DNA from: Methylococcaceae bacterium
GTDB lineage: Bacteria > Pseudomonadota > Gammaproteobacteria > Methylococcales > Methylomonadaceae
Assembly (NCBI GenBank): GCA_021647145.1
Contig: JAKIVF010000169.1
Coordinates: 1-5,419, forward strand
DNA length: 5,419 nucleotides
Reading direction: 5' to 3'
Of this stretch, positions 1-5,392 are shown piece by piece. Numbering within the stretch: position 1 is the first letter of the stretch; every line of letters begins with the position of its first letter. Under the pieces are notes generated by a model. That model worked only from the letters and a program-made list of their open reading frames with translations, was not told the DNA's origin and made no database searches. Made by a program: the position numbers and the translations under genes.

Positions 1-1
1 A

Positions 2-1207
2 ACAGGATTAGGTATTGTTTCAAGCATAGGTAACAAGCGGGATGAGGTTGTAGAGTCACTAAAATTAGGTCGTTCAGGTATTGTCCATTCGGATGTATAT
101 GAAGAAATGGGCTTTAGAAGTCATGTCCATGCTCCTATAAATATTGATCTGGATGAGTTTATTGATCGAAAAGTAAAGCGGTTTATGGGTGATGGAGCTG
201 CATTCAATTATATTGCAATGCAACAGGCAGTAGATGATTCTGGCTTAACAGAAGATAAGGTATCAAATTTTCGTACTGGTTTAGTCATGGGTTCTGGTGG
301 GCCATCAACTTCAAACTTGGTTCAATCAGCAGATATTTTAAGGTCAAAAGGCGTCAAACGTGTTGGTCCATATATGGTACCTCGTACCATGTCTAGTACC
401 AATACAGCTTGTTTAGCAACGCCTTTTAAGATAAAAGGTGTTAATTATTCAATCAGCTCTGCTTGTGCAACTAGTGCACATTGCATTGGCCATGCAATGG
501 AGTTGATACAGCTAGGAAAACAAGATGTTGTTTTTGCCGGTGGTGGAGAAGAGGTCCATTGGTCTATGTCAGTTATGTTTGATGCAATGGGTGCTTTGTC
601 CTCAAAATATAATGATAATCCTGAAACTGCTTCAAGACCTTACGATGAAACACGAGATGGATTTGTGATTGCTGGTGGAGGAGGTGTTTTAGTTATGGAA
701 GAACTGGAACATGCAAAAGCCCGTGGTGCAAAAATTTACGCTGAATTAGTGGGCTACGGAGCTACCTCAGATGGCTATGATATGGTTCAACCCTCAGGGG
801 AAGGAGCAGTTCGTTGTATGCAGCAAGCAATGGCAACAGTTAAAAATAGCAAAATAGATTACATAAATGCTCATGGTACCAGTACACCCGTAGGTGATAC
901 TCGTGAGCTAGAGGCATTACGAACAGTCTTTGGGGATAATAGTGTTCCTACCGTTAGTTCAACAAAATCACTCACAGGTCATGCGCTAGGTGCGGCAGGG
1001 GTTAATGAGTCCATTTATTCATTATTGATGATGGAAGAAAATTTCTTGAGTGAATCTGCAAATATCAAACAATTAGATCCTGGCGCCAAAGGCATCCCTA
1101 TTGTAAGAGAGCGACAAGATAACGTGACCTTGAATACTATTATGTCAAATAGTTTTGGTTTTGGTGGGACAAACGCAACACTTATTTTTCAGCGATTTAA
1201 CAATTAA
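2..1207 (+). CDS. fabB: Beta-ketoacyl-ACP synthase I (5' partial)
   Basis: FabB condenses malonyl-ACP with acyl-ACP in the cytoplasm. It is the enzyme that elongates cis-unsaturated intermediates made by FabA, so it sets the unsaturated fatty acid content of the membrane. The frame is open from base 2 and begins TGLGIVSSIG, the usual FabB N-terminus, so only about six codons lie outside the window. The ATG at 107 is internal. The Cys-His-His triad is visible: the nucleophile Cys in SSACATSAH at partial residue 155 (codon 464-466), His in NAHGTSTPVGD at residue 291, and His in TGHALGAAG at residue 327. The C-terminus has the expected SNSFGFGGTNATL. The 401 residues seen match the roughly 406-residue family length. 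The GVNYSISSACATSAHCIG stretch favours FabB over FabF. fabA often lies directly upstream in gammaproteobacteria, but that region is not in view. Identification is close to certain. Confidence 0.96.
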   Translation, partial: TGLGIVSSIGNKRDEVVESLKLGRSGIVHSDVYEEMGFRSHVHAPINIDLDEFIDRKVKRFMGDGAAFNYIAMQQAVDDSGLTEDKVSNFRTGLVMGSGGPSTSNLVQSADILRSKGVKRVGPYMVPRTMSSTNTACLATPFKIKGVNYSISSACATSAHCIGHAMELIQLGKQDVVFAGGGEEVHWSMSVMFDAMGALSSKYNDNPETASRPYDETRDGFVIAGGGGVLVMEELEHAKARGAKIYAELVGYGATSDGYDMVQPSGEGAVRCMQQAMATVKNSKIDYINAHGTSTPVGDTRELEALRTVFGDNSVPTVSSTKSLTGHALGAAGVNESIYSLLMMEENFLSESANIKQLDPGAKGIPIVRERQDNVTLNTIMSNSFGFGGTNATLIFQRFNN

Positions 1208-1281
1208 ATCCCTTCTTTTTATTTTCCTTGCTTTCTATGGGATTAATCTGATTTTTAGTTTTATCCCGTTTTAATAAAAAA

Positions 1282-1298
1282 GGAAAACCAGCTTTTCC
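1282..1298 (+). promoter_or_regulatory. Small hairpin covering the only SD-like sequence upstream of ttcA
   Basis: GGAAAA (1282-1287) and TTTTCC (1293-1298) form a 6-bp stem around the loop CCAGC, ending four bases before the ATG at 1303. The only Shine-Dalgarno-like sequence nearby, AGGA at 1281-1284, is 18 bases from the ATG and mostly inside the stem. The hairpin is not followed by a T run, so it is not a convincing terminator. It may lower translation initiation of ttcA or be fortuitous. Confidence 0.35.
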
Positions 1299-1302
1299 GA
1301 TT

Positions 1303-2157
1303 ATGTCGCATCCTGAAAGAAAATCAAGAATTCAATTTAACAAATTGCATAAACGCCTAAGAAGGAACGTAGGTCAAGCAATAGCCGATTATAAAATGAT
1401 TGAACACGGTGACAAAGTCATGGTGTGTTTATCAGGCGGTAAGGATTCTTTTGTTATGCTTGATATACTGTTAAATTTACAGAAAACAGCGCCGGTTATT
1501 TTTGAAATTATTGCTGTTAATCTAGATCAGAAACAACCTGGTTTCCCCGAACATATTTTGCCAGAATATTTAACATCTATTGGTGTACCTTTTCATATCA
1601 TTGAACATGATACTTATAGTATTGTTAAACGAGTAATCCCTGAAGGTAAAACAACCTGTAGTTTGTGTTCTCGGTTACGCAGAGGAACGTTATATGGTTT
1701 TGCAAAAGAACATAAAATAACAAAAATTGCGTTAGGGCATCATCGTGATGATATTTTAGAAACATATTTTCTGAATATGTTTTTTGCTGGTAAATTAAAG
1801 GCTATGCCACCTAAACTACTAAGTGATGACAAACAAAATATTGTGATTAGACCACTGGCTTATTGTAAGGAAAAAGATATTACTCGATACGCTACATTCA
1901 AGCAGTTTCCAATCATTCCATGTAACCTGTGTGGTTCACAAGAAAATTTACAACGTCAAGAAATGAAAAAAATGTTAAAAGGGTGGGATAAGCAATTTCC
2001 TGGCCGGTTAGAAACAATTTTTTCTAGCCTAAAAAACATTTCACCTTCACAAATGGCTGATACAGATTTATTTGATTTTGTTAGCTTAGAACGAAAGCAG
2101 TCTAATGAGTTGCATATACCTTCAGAAGATGCAGGGCTTGAAGTTTTAGAAAGATAA
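1303..2157 (+). CDS. ttcA: tRNA 2-thiocytidine(32) synthetase
   Basis: TtcA is a cytoplasmic, ATP-dependent iron-sulfur enzyme that replaces the oxygen at C2 of cytidine 32 in the anticodon loop of certain tRNAs with sulfur. The PP-loop that adenylates the base is SGGKDS at residues 44-49. Two cysteine pairs, CSLC at 119-122 and CNLC at 207-210, correspond to the cysteines that hold the [4Fe-4S] cluster in the family. NLDQKQPGFPEH, LGHHRDD, MPPKLLSDD and IRPLAYC are further TtcA signatures that separate it from TilS and TtuA. The length of 284 residues is slightly below the roughly 310 of the E. coli enzyme, mainly through a shorter C-terminal tail. The ATG at 1303 is the only start that keeps the conserved NKLHKRLRRNVGQAIADYKMIE block, although it lacks a well-placed Shine-Dalgarno sequence. 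It follows fabB by 95 bases with no clear terminator between, so co-transcription is possible. Confidence 0.96.
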   Translation: MSHPERKSRIQFNKLHKRLRRNVGQAIADYKMIEHGDKVMVCLSGGKDSFVMLDILLNLQKTAPVIFEIIAVNLDQKQPGFPEHILPEYLTSIGVPFHIIEHDTYSIVKRVIPEGKTTCSLCSRLRRGTLYGFAKEHKITKIALGHHRDDILETYFLNMFFAGKLKAMPPKLLSDDKQNIVIRPLAYCKEKDITRYATFKQFPIIPCNLCGSQENLQRQEMKKMLKGWDKQFPGRLETIFSSLKNISPSQMADTDLFDFVSLERKQSNELHIPSEDAGLEVLER

Positions 2158-2177
2158 ACAGTAGCATAAAGTTCTCT

Positions 2178-2209
2178 ATAACAATAACAATAACAATAAC
2201 AATAACAAT
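2178..2209 (+). repeat. Hexanucleotide microsatellite (ATAACA) x 5.3
   Basis: Five perfect head-to-tail copies of ATAACA occupy 2178-2207, followed by a partial AT (2208-2209). The tract lies entirely in the gap between the ttcA stop (2157) and the TTG start at 2251. Tracts like this can gain or lose copies by slipped-strand mispairing. Here that would change promoter DNA rather than a reading frame. The bases after it (2210-2230) are also A/T/C-rich with a loose triplet rhythm, perhaps decayed repeat. Confidence 0.9.
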
Positions 2210-2230
2210 GACTATTACTACAACTATAAT
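2202..2230 (+). promoter_or_regulatory. Candidate promoter of the PAS-GGDEF-EAL gene
   Basis: A consensus -10 box, TATAAT, lies at 2225-2230. Exactly 17 bases upstream is ATAACA (2202-2207), the last full copy of the hexamer repeat, which matches the sigma-70 -35 consensus TTGACA at four of six positions. Transcription would start near 2237, giving a leader of about 14 bases. In AT-rich DNA a TATAAT can occur by chance, so this is a candidate only. Confidence 0.4.
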
Positions 2231-2237
2231 TTCAAAA

Positions 2238-2242
2238 AGAGG
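2238..2242 (+). promoter_or_regulatory. Ribosome binding site that fixes the TTG start
   Basis: AGAGG stands eight bases before the TTG at 2251, an ideal spacing. It supports the uncommon TTG start over any downstream ATG, all of which would cut into the PAS domain. Confidence 0.7.
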
Positions 2243-2250
2243 CATTAATT

Positions 2251-3918
2251 TTGGCTAAAGAGCAATTGTTTAATGCTGAATTATTATTGAAGATCATTAA
2301 CTCATTACCTTCTCCCATTTTTGTTAAGAACACAAAACATCAACTTATATTTATTAACGATGCTTTTTGCAAATTTATGGGTCGTGGATACAAAGACTTG
2401 ATTGGAAAATCAGATTATGATTTGTCCCTAAAAGAAGAAGCAGATGTTTTTTTGGAGATGGATGATAGAGTATTTAAATCAAGACAAGCTAATATCAATG
2501 AAGAAAATCATACTGATTTTTTTGGCAATACTCGGATTATTCAGACTAAAAAAATGATTCTGGAAGGGTGTGAACTAGGAGATTTTCTTTGTGGTGTTAT
2601 TACAGATATTACCGAATTAAAACACTTAAACAAAAAGCTTCGTAAGCAAGCATACAGAGATTGTATTACTGGATTAATGAATCGTGTGGCCTTTGATGAG
2701 GCAGCTACAAAATATCTTAATAACTTCCATACCAGAGATCAAAAATTTGCTTTGCTGTACCTTGATATGGATGGGCTTAAATTTGTAAATGATAGCTATG
2801 GGCATGCTGCAGGAGATAAACTAATTCAAGAAACGGGAAAAATAATTTCTACAGTGTTGGAGCAGAAGGGAGAGGTTGCACGTATTGGTGGGGATGAATT
2901 TATGCTGTTAATGCCTTACAGGGAAAAGAATGATGTTGTAACTATTGTTGAAAAAGTGCTAGCTGCTCTAAAAAAACCAACAGAATTAGATAAAAGAAAG
3001 ATTATTTTTTCCGCAAGTATTGGTATAGCATGTTGCCCGGATGATAGTACAAACATTAATGCATTGGTTCAGTATGCTGATAGTTCAATGTATGAGACAA
3101 AAAGACATAGAAAGGGAAGTTATACTTTTTATAAGAAAGAATATACATCTTACCAAAAACAATTTTTCCTATCGGCGAAGCGTAAACTGGAATTAGAAAA
3201 TGAGTTGCGTAAAGCAATGAAAAATAAACAACTTACAGTTCACTTCCAACCTATTTTTAAAAACGACCAGATTGTTGGTTATGAAAGTCTTTCCAGATGG
3301 GTCAGTCCTGAATTTGGTACAATTTCACCGGCAGAGTTTATACCTATTGCAGAAGAGTCTGATTTGATTTTAATGCTTGGTGTGCAGACTTTGCAGGCTG
3401 CTGTTGAATTTATTAATAAAAAATGTGTGAACGGTGAATATGTTTCCGTTAATGTATCGCCCATACAACTTAAACATCATGCTTTTAAGTCTAGTCTTGA
3501 ATCTATTGTTAAGCAATCAAACATTCAATCGCCTAAGCAATTAGTGATAGAAGTAACAGAAAGGTTAATGATGGATATGAATGAACACCTTGAGAGTATA
3601 GTGAATTCTCCGTGTTTGAAAGATATTAAATATTTTATTGATGATTTTGGTACAGGCTATTCTAATTTAGCGCAATTAAAAAAATTAAATTTTGATACCT
3701 TGAAAATTGACCGAGAGTATATTAAAGATTTACCTTCCTCTTCTTCAGATATCTCTTTAATAAAAACAATGATTTTTATGGCAAATGAATTTGATATGAA
3801 GGTCATTGCTGAAGGGATTGAAACCGAAGAACAAAAACAATGTTTGGCTGAGCTTGGGTGTGATTATTTTCAAGGCAATCTTTTAGGTAAACCTGCAAGC
3901 CACGAGTACTGGGGTTAA
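2251..3918 (+). CDS. PAS-GGDEF-EAL cyclic-di-GMP signalling protein
   Basis: This is a soluble 555-residue protein likely to make and/or break the second messenger cyclic-di-GMP; no membrane segment is visible. Residues about 8-122 form a PAS sensor (LPSPIFVKN, FINDAFCKFMGR, ending in ITDITELKHLNK). The GGDEF domain runs from about 130 to 300, with DCITGLMNR at 137-145, metal-site residues in LDMDGLKFVND at 171-181 and an intact GGDEF at 213-217. The inhibitory RxxD site that should precede it reads EQKG, so product feedback is probably absent. The EAL domain (about 313-555) has ESL instead of EAL at 345-347. It keeps the family's catalytic and metal residues: E345, N401, E434, D464/D465 in DDFGTGYSNL, K485, E521 and Q541. 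Both domains therefore look competent. TTG at 2251 is chosen because AGAGG precedes it by eight bases. The ligand of the PAS domain is unknown. Confidence 0.93.
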   Translation: MAKEQLFNAELLLKIINSLPSPIFVKNTKHQLIFINDAFCKFMGRGYKDLIGKSDYDLSLKEEADVFLEMDDRVFKSRQANINEENHTDFFGNTRIIQTKKMILEGCELGDFLCGVITDITELKHLNKKLRKQAYRDCITGLMNRVAFDEAATKYLNNFHTRDQKFALLYLDMDGLKFVNDSYGHAAGDKLIQETGKIISTVLEQKGEVARIGGDEFMLLMPYREKNDVVTIVEKVLAALKKPTELDKRKIIFSASIGIACCPDDSTNINALVQYADSSMYETKRHRKGSYTFYKKEYTSYQKQFFLSAKRKLELENELRKAMKNKQLTVHFQPIFKNDQIVGYESLSRWVSPEFGTISPAEFIPIAEESDLILMLGVQTLQAAVEFINKKCVNGEYVSVNVSPIQLKHHAFKSSLESIVKQSNIQSPKQLVIEVTERLMMDMNEHLESIVNSPCLKDIKYFIDDFGTGYSNLAQLKKLNFDTLKIDREYIKDLPSSSSDISLIKTMIFMANEFDMKVIAEGIETEEQKQCLAELGCDYFQGNLLGKPASHEYWG

Positions 3919-3927
3919 AAAATTATA

Positions 3928-4692
3928 TCAGCCGTTTTTTTTATTCCTTCGTAAGTTTCTAGCTTTGTGTTTTAGCCAAATAGCACAGCCACTCAAGGAG
4001 AGTATAATTAGAAATATACCGCTAAGGTCAACAATAAACACTCCAAATGAGCCAAAAAAACGGCCACTATGAAGATCAAGAATAACCCTTTCCAGGGGTA
4101 ATATTGACGAGCGAGAAAGAGTTTTTAATTTTTCTGCTAAAGTATTAGGTGGTGTGCTAGTTTTAGACCAGATAATTGTCTGATTGTTTTTATCATCGTA
4201 TGGTTGCCAGGAAAGTAGACCATCATCACTAAAAACAATACCATTACGAGTTTTTATAATAATATTTTTCTGAGTATCCAAGCCAATTTTTTCTATCGTT
4301 TTAATGACACTTGCTTCGATTAGTTCACCTTCTAAAGAAAGTAGTAAAATTGAATTATTAAATCCCGTGACAATAAATTCCTCTGTTTCAATAGCACCTA
4401 GCAAGCCCTGTTTACTTGTGTTTAAGGTACTGTGATCAAAGTATATTTTCTGGTTAAGCTCTGTTAACCAATGGTTTTGAGTTGCAAAAGCGTTTAAAGT
4501 CTCAGAAAGTTCAATTCCATACCAGTCTAATATGACTTCTGAAGCTACCATTTGACTATCTAACTTTAAATCTTCTGTATGGTTTAGAGCAATACCTGTT
4601 ACGGATAGCATTAGTAAAACAATAGCGGAAGATAATCCAAGATAGCGATGGAGCTTATATAACAAACGCCAAATTTGATTTTTATTTTCCAT
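3928..4692 (-). CDS. PepSY-associated transmembrane protein, second gene of a flavin/PepSY pair
   Basis: This is a 254-residue inner-membrane protein resembling the PepSY-associated TM family. An N-terminal RLLYKLHRYLGL precedes one helix (about 20-37), then a periplasmic domain of about 175 residues, then a second helix (about 216-240) and a basic tail (KHKARNLRRNKK). Conserved-looking histidines sit near both helices: H15 in KLHRYLGL, H38 after TM1, H208 in DLHSGRFFG just before TM2, and H242 after it. In larger PepSY proteins such as the siderophore reductase FoxB, histidines in comparable places hold heme, so a heme role here is inference. The start ATG shares its A with the stop of the FMN-binding gene (TAATG), implying translational coupling. 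Its stop lies nine bases from the end of the convergent PAS-GGDEF-EAL gene. The electron acceptor is unknown; iron or siderophore reduction is one option. Confidence 0.8.
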   Translation of the reverse strand: MENKNQIWRLLYKLHRYLGLSSAIVLLMLSVTGIALNHTEDLKLDSQMVASEVILDWYGIELSETLNAFATQNHWLTELNQKIYFDHSTLNTSKQGLLGAIETEEFIVTGFNNSILLLSLEGELIEASVIKTIEKIGLDTQKNIIIKTRNGIVFSDDGLLSWQPYDDKNNQTIIWSKTSTPPNTLAEKLKTLSRSSILPLERVILDLHSGRFFGSFGVFIVDLSGIFLIILSLSGCAIWLKHKARNLRRNKKNG

Positions 4693-5192
4693 TACTCAAT
4701 TTGGCTATCGAAAAATAAGGCAAGTTGGGCTGTTTTTGTTAATGCACGGACTGATAAAGTCGCACCAGAAATGCCGTCAATAGGTTTTGAAAGTGATAAA
4801 TTAAGGTTGAGAGAGTTTTGTTTAAACTGGTCAGTAAAAAAAGTATGTTTAACTTCCCAGCCACGGCTTTCTCTAAAGGCTAGCACTTTTAGTCGTGTGA
4901 TTTTTTTGTTTTTAATGATAATTGCAACAGTTATTGGTTTAGTTTTACCTATTTCGTTGATTATCCAAACAGATTGCTTTGAGTTTTTCCAATAACGTAT
5001 ACGTAAAAAACCAGGCTTGTGTTTCAGAATTTTAGTAGCTGCTTTCTTTAAGTCTTTTTTTAGCCATAAAATTTGTGGTTTGGGCGGTGTTCCTGAAAAG
5101 GCCTCAAGTAAAAACTGTTCTTTGCTTTGATACTCCGTTGCAAAAGTTGAGGAACAAAAAGATAGCAGGAATATTAATAGTAGTTTAAGCAT
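4692..5192 (-). CDS. Exported FMN-binding domain protein with a covalent flavin motif
   Basis: A 166-residue protein with a signal peptide (MLKLLLIFLLSFCSSTFA, likely cut after A18) and a C-terminal FMN-binding domain like those of NqrC and RnfG. The motif DGISGATLS at 139-147 fits the flavinylation pattern Dxx(S/T)GAT. In the family ApbE links FMN to the Thr, here T145 (4758-4760). The protein should thus act as a one-domain periplasmic electron carrier. No lipobox surrounds C13. ATG 5192 is preferred because it starts the signal peptide directly, though no Shine-Dalgarno precedes it. In-frame GTG at 5225 and TTG at 5216 would add 11 or 8 residues (HPFAFYN before the Met); the TTG has AAAGGG at a suitable distance. 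The gene overlaps the PepSY gene by one base, so the two products probably work as partners. No apbE is in view. Confidence 0.82.
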   Translation of the reverse strand: MLKLLLIFLLSFCSSTFATEYQSKEQFLLEAFSGTPPKPQILWLKKDLKKAATKILKHKPGFLRIRYWKNSKQSVWIINEIGKTKPITVAIIIKNKKITRLKVLAFRESRGWEVKHTFFTDQFKQNSLNLNLSLSKPIDGISGATLSVRALTKTAQLALFFDSQIE

Positions 5193-5205
5193 ATTATAAA
5201 ATGCA

Positions 5206-5230
5206 AAAGGGTGCAAAAAAAGCACCCTTT
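5206..5230 (-). promoter_or_regulatory. Strong hairpin in the leader of the FMN-binding gene (attenuator or terminator)
   Basis: AAAGGGTGC (5206-5214 on +) and GCACCCTTT (5222-5230) form a perfect 9-bp stem with a 7-base loop, A7 on + and T7 on -. Read on the minus strand the stem runs into TTTTGCATTTT, which resembles an intrinsic terminator. On the plus strand no T run follows. It ends about 13 bases before the ATG at 5192 and covers the alternative GTG and TTG starts. It could end an upstream minus-strand transcript, or attenuate or stabilise the FMN-gene mRNA. Confidence 0.6.
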
Positions 5231-5232
5231 AT

Positions 5233-5248
5233 ATTAGACCATTAGACC
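5233..5248. repeat. Tandem duplicated 8-mer ATTAGACC
   Basis: Two perfect adjacent copies of ATTAGACC lie at 5233-5240 and 5241-5248. On the minus strand each gives GGTCTAAT, so the possible -10 element TCTAAT is present twice, eight bases apart. It may be a small slippage duplication or the scar of an earlier event. Confidence 0.7.
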
Positions 5249-5268
5249 AATTACTAATAGTATATCAA
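5241..5268 (-). promoter_or_regulatory. Candidate promoter of the FMN-binding/PepSY operon
   Basis: On the minus strand TTGATA (5268-5263, five of six to TTGACA) is followed after 16 bases by TCTAAT (5246-5241, five of six to TATAAT). Transcription would begin near 5234, immediately before the hairpin. A second TCTAAT (5238-5233) comes from the tandem 8-mer. No other promoter this good is visible ahead of the operon. Confidence 0.4.
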
Positions 5269-5277
5269 ACTAGTAAT
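5250..5277. promoter_or_regulatory. Inverted repeat straddling the candidate -35 box
   Basis: ATTACTA (5250-5256) and TAGTAAT (5271-5277) are a perfect 7-bp inverted repeat separated by 14 bases. The candidate -35 box (5263-5268) lies between the arms. The left arm also overlaps an 11-base palindrome, TACTAATAGTA (5252-5262). The layout would suit a dimeric repressor, but the bases are nearly all A and T, so chance is a real alternative. Confidence 0.25.
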
Positions 5278-5300
5278 AATGTTACATAGAGAAAGCCTTC

Positions 5301-5321
5301 TCCAATATGAAATGAGTCTGA
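5301..5321 (+). repeat. Subterminal direct repeat, copy 1
   Basis: First copy of the TCCAATA-nnn-AATGAGTCT repeat, pairing with the copy at 5336-5356. It is the outer copy if the element extends to the right. Confidence 0.75.
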
Positions 5322-5335
5322 AAACGCCCCCGTAT

Positions 5336-5356
5336 TCCAATACAGAATGAGTCTAA
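5336..5356 (+). repeat. Subterminal direct repeat, copy 2
   Basis: Second copy, differing from the first at the three central bases (CAG for TGA) and at one base near the right edge. The 35-base spacing puts the two copies at slightly over three helical turns. Confidence 0.75.
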
Positions 5357-5392
5357 GCTGACAAAACCAGCGAATCTGTTCATGATGACGCA

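Noticed and set aside
107..1207. ATG at 107 as the start of fabB
   Set aside because: The frame is open upstream to base 2 and encodes the conserved TGLGIVSSIG region, so the gene begins outside the window.
1207..1244. AATCCC...GGGATT as a terminator for fabB
   Set aside because: The stem is only 6 bp with a 26-base loop and no T run directly after it.
3279..3464. 61-residue minus-strand open frame inside the PAS-GGDEF-EAL gene
   Set aside because: It lies antisense within a well-conserved EAL domain, has no recognisable motif and no ribosome binding site context.
3935..3942. Run of eight T as an intrinsic terminator of the PAS-GGDEF-EAL gene
   Set aside because: No stable stem precedes it, and it lies within the PepSY coding sequence, where it encodes lysines and an asparagine on the minus strand.
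4675..4995. 106-residue plus-strand open frame
   Set aside because: It overlaps antisense the FMN-binding gene, whose signal peptide and SGAT motif show that the minus strand is coding.
5135..5192. Lipoprotein signal peptide around C13 of the FMN-binding protein
   Set aside because: The residues before the Cys are LSF; Phe at -1 does not fit a lipobox, while STFA fits ordinary signal peptidase cleavage.
5193..5198. TATAAT directly before the ATG at 5192 (minus strand) as a -10 box
   Set aside because: Transcription would start inside the coding sequence after the ATG, and no matching -35 box stands at the right distance.
5193..5225. GTG at 5225 as start of the FMN-binding protein
   Set aside because: It adds residues in front of a complete signal peptide, lacks a spaced Shine-Dalgarno and lies within the hairpin stem; TTG at 5216 remains a weaker alternative.
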